Assembly: GCF_036322705.1 (NCBI RefSeq) | Contig: NZ_AP027270.1 | Location: forward strand, 1,613,501-1,677,500 | Length of the DNA: 64,000 nt | Origin: Maricaulis maris | Lineage (GTDB): Bacteria; Pseudomonadota; Alphaproteobacteria; Caulobacterales; Maricaulaceae | Direction: 5' to 3' | In this document: piece by piece, positions 63,747-64,000 of the stretch | Layout of the letters: each line of letters begins with the position of its first letter | How positions within the stretch are numbered: position 1 is the stretch's first letter | The notes under the pieces: generated by a model | The model's database searches: none | What the model saw: only the letters and a program-made list of their open reading frames with translations | What the model was told of the DNA's origin: nothing | Program-made: the position numbers and the translations under genes

Positions 63747-64000
63747 ATGCGGACCAGTTTGAAGACATTGTCCTGTACGGTTGCGCTCCTCGCCTTGGCG
63801 GTCTCCCCCGCCCTTGCCGGGGGCGACGATCATCCGCGCCGCGGTCTGGCGATCGGTGGCGAGTGCGAGGCTTGCGACTTCTCCGACAAGAACATGGCCA
63901 ACGCCGTCTTCATCGGCGCCAATTTCGAAGGCACGACATTCGCAAATTCGGAACTGCCGTCGGTGACGATGATCGAGAGCCGGTTCAACGATGCCGACTT
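63747..64000 (+). CDS. Secreted pentapeptide-repeat protein (second of two, truncated by window end)
   Basis: Runs off the right edge. Signal peptide MRTSLKTLSCTVALLALAVSPALA, then GECEACDFSDKNMANAVFIGANFEG, i.e. a C-X-X-C just before the first repeats, as in the upstream gene. The visible part continues as repeats (ANFEGTTFANSELPSVTM). It lies 120 nt after the preceding gene on the same strand and looks like a tandem duplicate that has diverged. Confidence 0.8.
   Translation, partial: MRTSLKTLSCTVALLALAVSPALAGGDDHPRRGLAIGGECEACDFSDKNMANAVFIGANFEGTTFANSELPSVTMIESRFNDAD

Noticed and set aside
1-64000. Mobile element, CRISPR array, phage defence island, tRNA or rRNA
   Set aside because: No transposase or integrase frames, no regularly spaced direct repeats, no clover-leaf or rRNA-like tracts, and the gene order is housekeeping throughout. 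The repeats present are short tandem hexamer or pentamer runs.

Overview
The window is about 64 kb of GC-rich chromosomal core DNA. It looks like an alphaproteobacterium of the Caulobacterales/Maricaulales group, perhaps Maricaulis-like. Pointers are an adjacent divK-pleD pair, an M23 peptidase-bactofilin operon, the aroQ-accB-accC-aat-DUF2155-NDUFA12 run, an NDUFA12 complex I subunit, RNase E ending in a GWW motif, the alphaproteobacterial LexA-box form (GAAC-N7-GAAC) and a phasin. The species assignment is inference. I see no rRNA, tRNA, CRISPR array, insertion sequence, phage or integrase.

Layout. 1-8049 (minus) is one long Fe-S assembly operon: iscR, a class I cysteine desulfurase, sufB, a small membrane protein, a broken cupin gene, a secreted protein, sufC, sufD, sufS, sufT and sufA (cut by the window edge). 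An IscR-type palindrome lies upstream of iscR. 8259-23411 holds an alpha/beta hydrolase, anmK/tyrS (divergent), a very large AsmA/YhdP-like protein, bcp, a DUF455 ferritin-like protein, M23 peptidase-bactofilin, prfB with a programmed frameshift, PBP1A and an AMIN/Amidase_3 amidase. 23887-34236 holds rne, a periplasmic M48-TPR protease, a COG3146 acyltransferase, a HIT protein, a small membrane protein, recQ, a DUF2306 membrane protein and a membrane-anchored AraC-type regulator. 34290-39558 holds clpS-clpA, a phasin and a D,D-carboxypeptidase with a SPOR-like tail. 39718-51154 holds topA, rnr, a Nudix gene, a small membrane protein, an MFS transporter, rpmG, divK-pleD, and a ROK kinase-dinB pair behind a LexA box. 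51114-59984 holds a second hydrolase, RidA, MntP, a DsbA-like lipoprotein, a potassium channel with a zinc ribbon, thiS-thiG, aroQ-accB-accC-aat, DUF2155 and NDUFA12. 60140-64000 holds a degenerate class II ribonucleotide reductase homologue and two secreted pentapeptide-repeat proteins, the second cut by the window end.

Most of the window is housekeeping. The less ordinary items are the NrdJ-like protein that appears to have lost its catalytic core, the SOS box in front of ROK-dinB, the cupin remnant and non-SUF genes inside the suf operon, the IscR box, the hairpin abutting the ribosome-binding site of the membrane AraC regulator, the channel with a C-terminal zinc ribbon, and the paired pentapeptide proteins that each start with a Cys-X-X-Cys.
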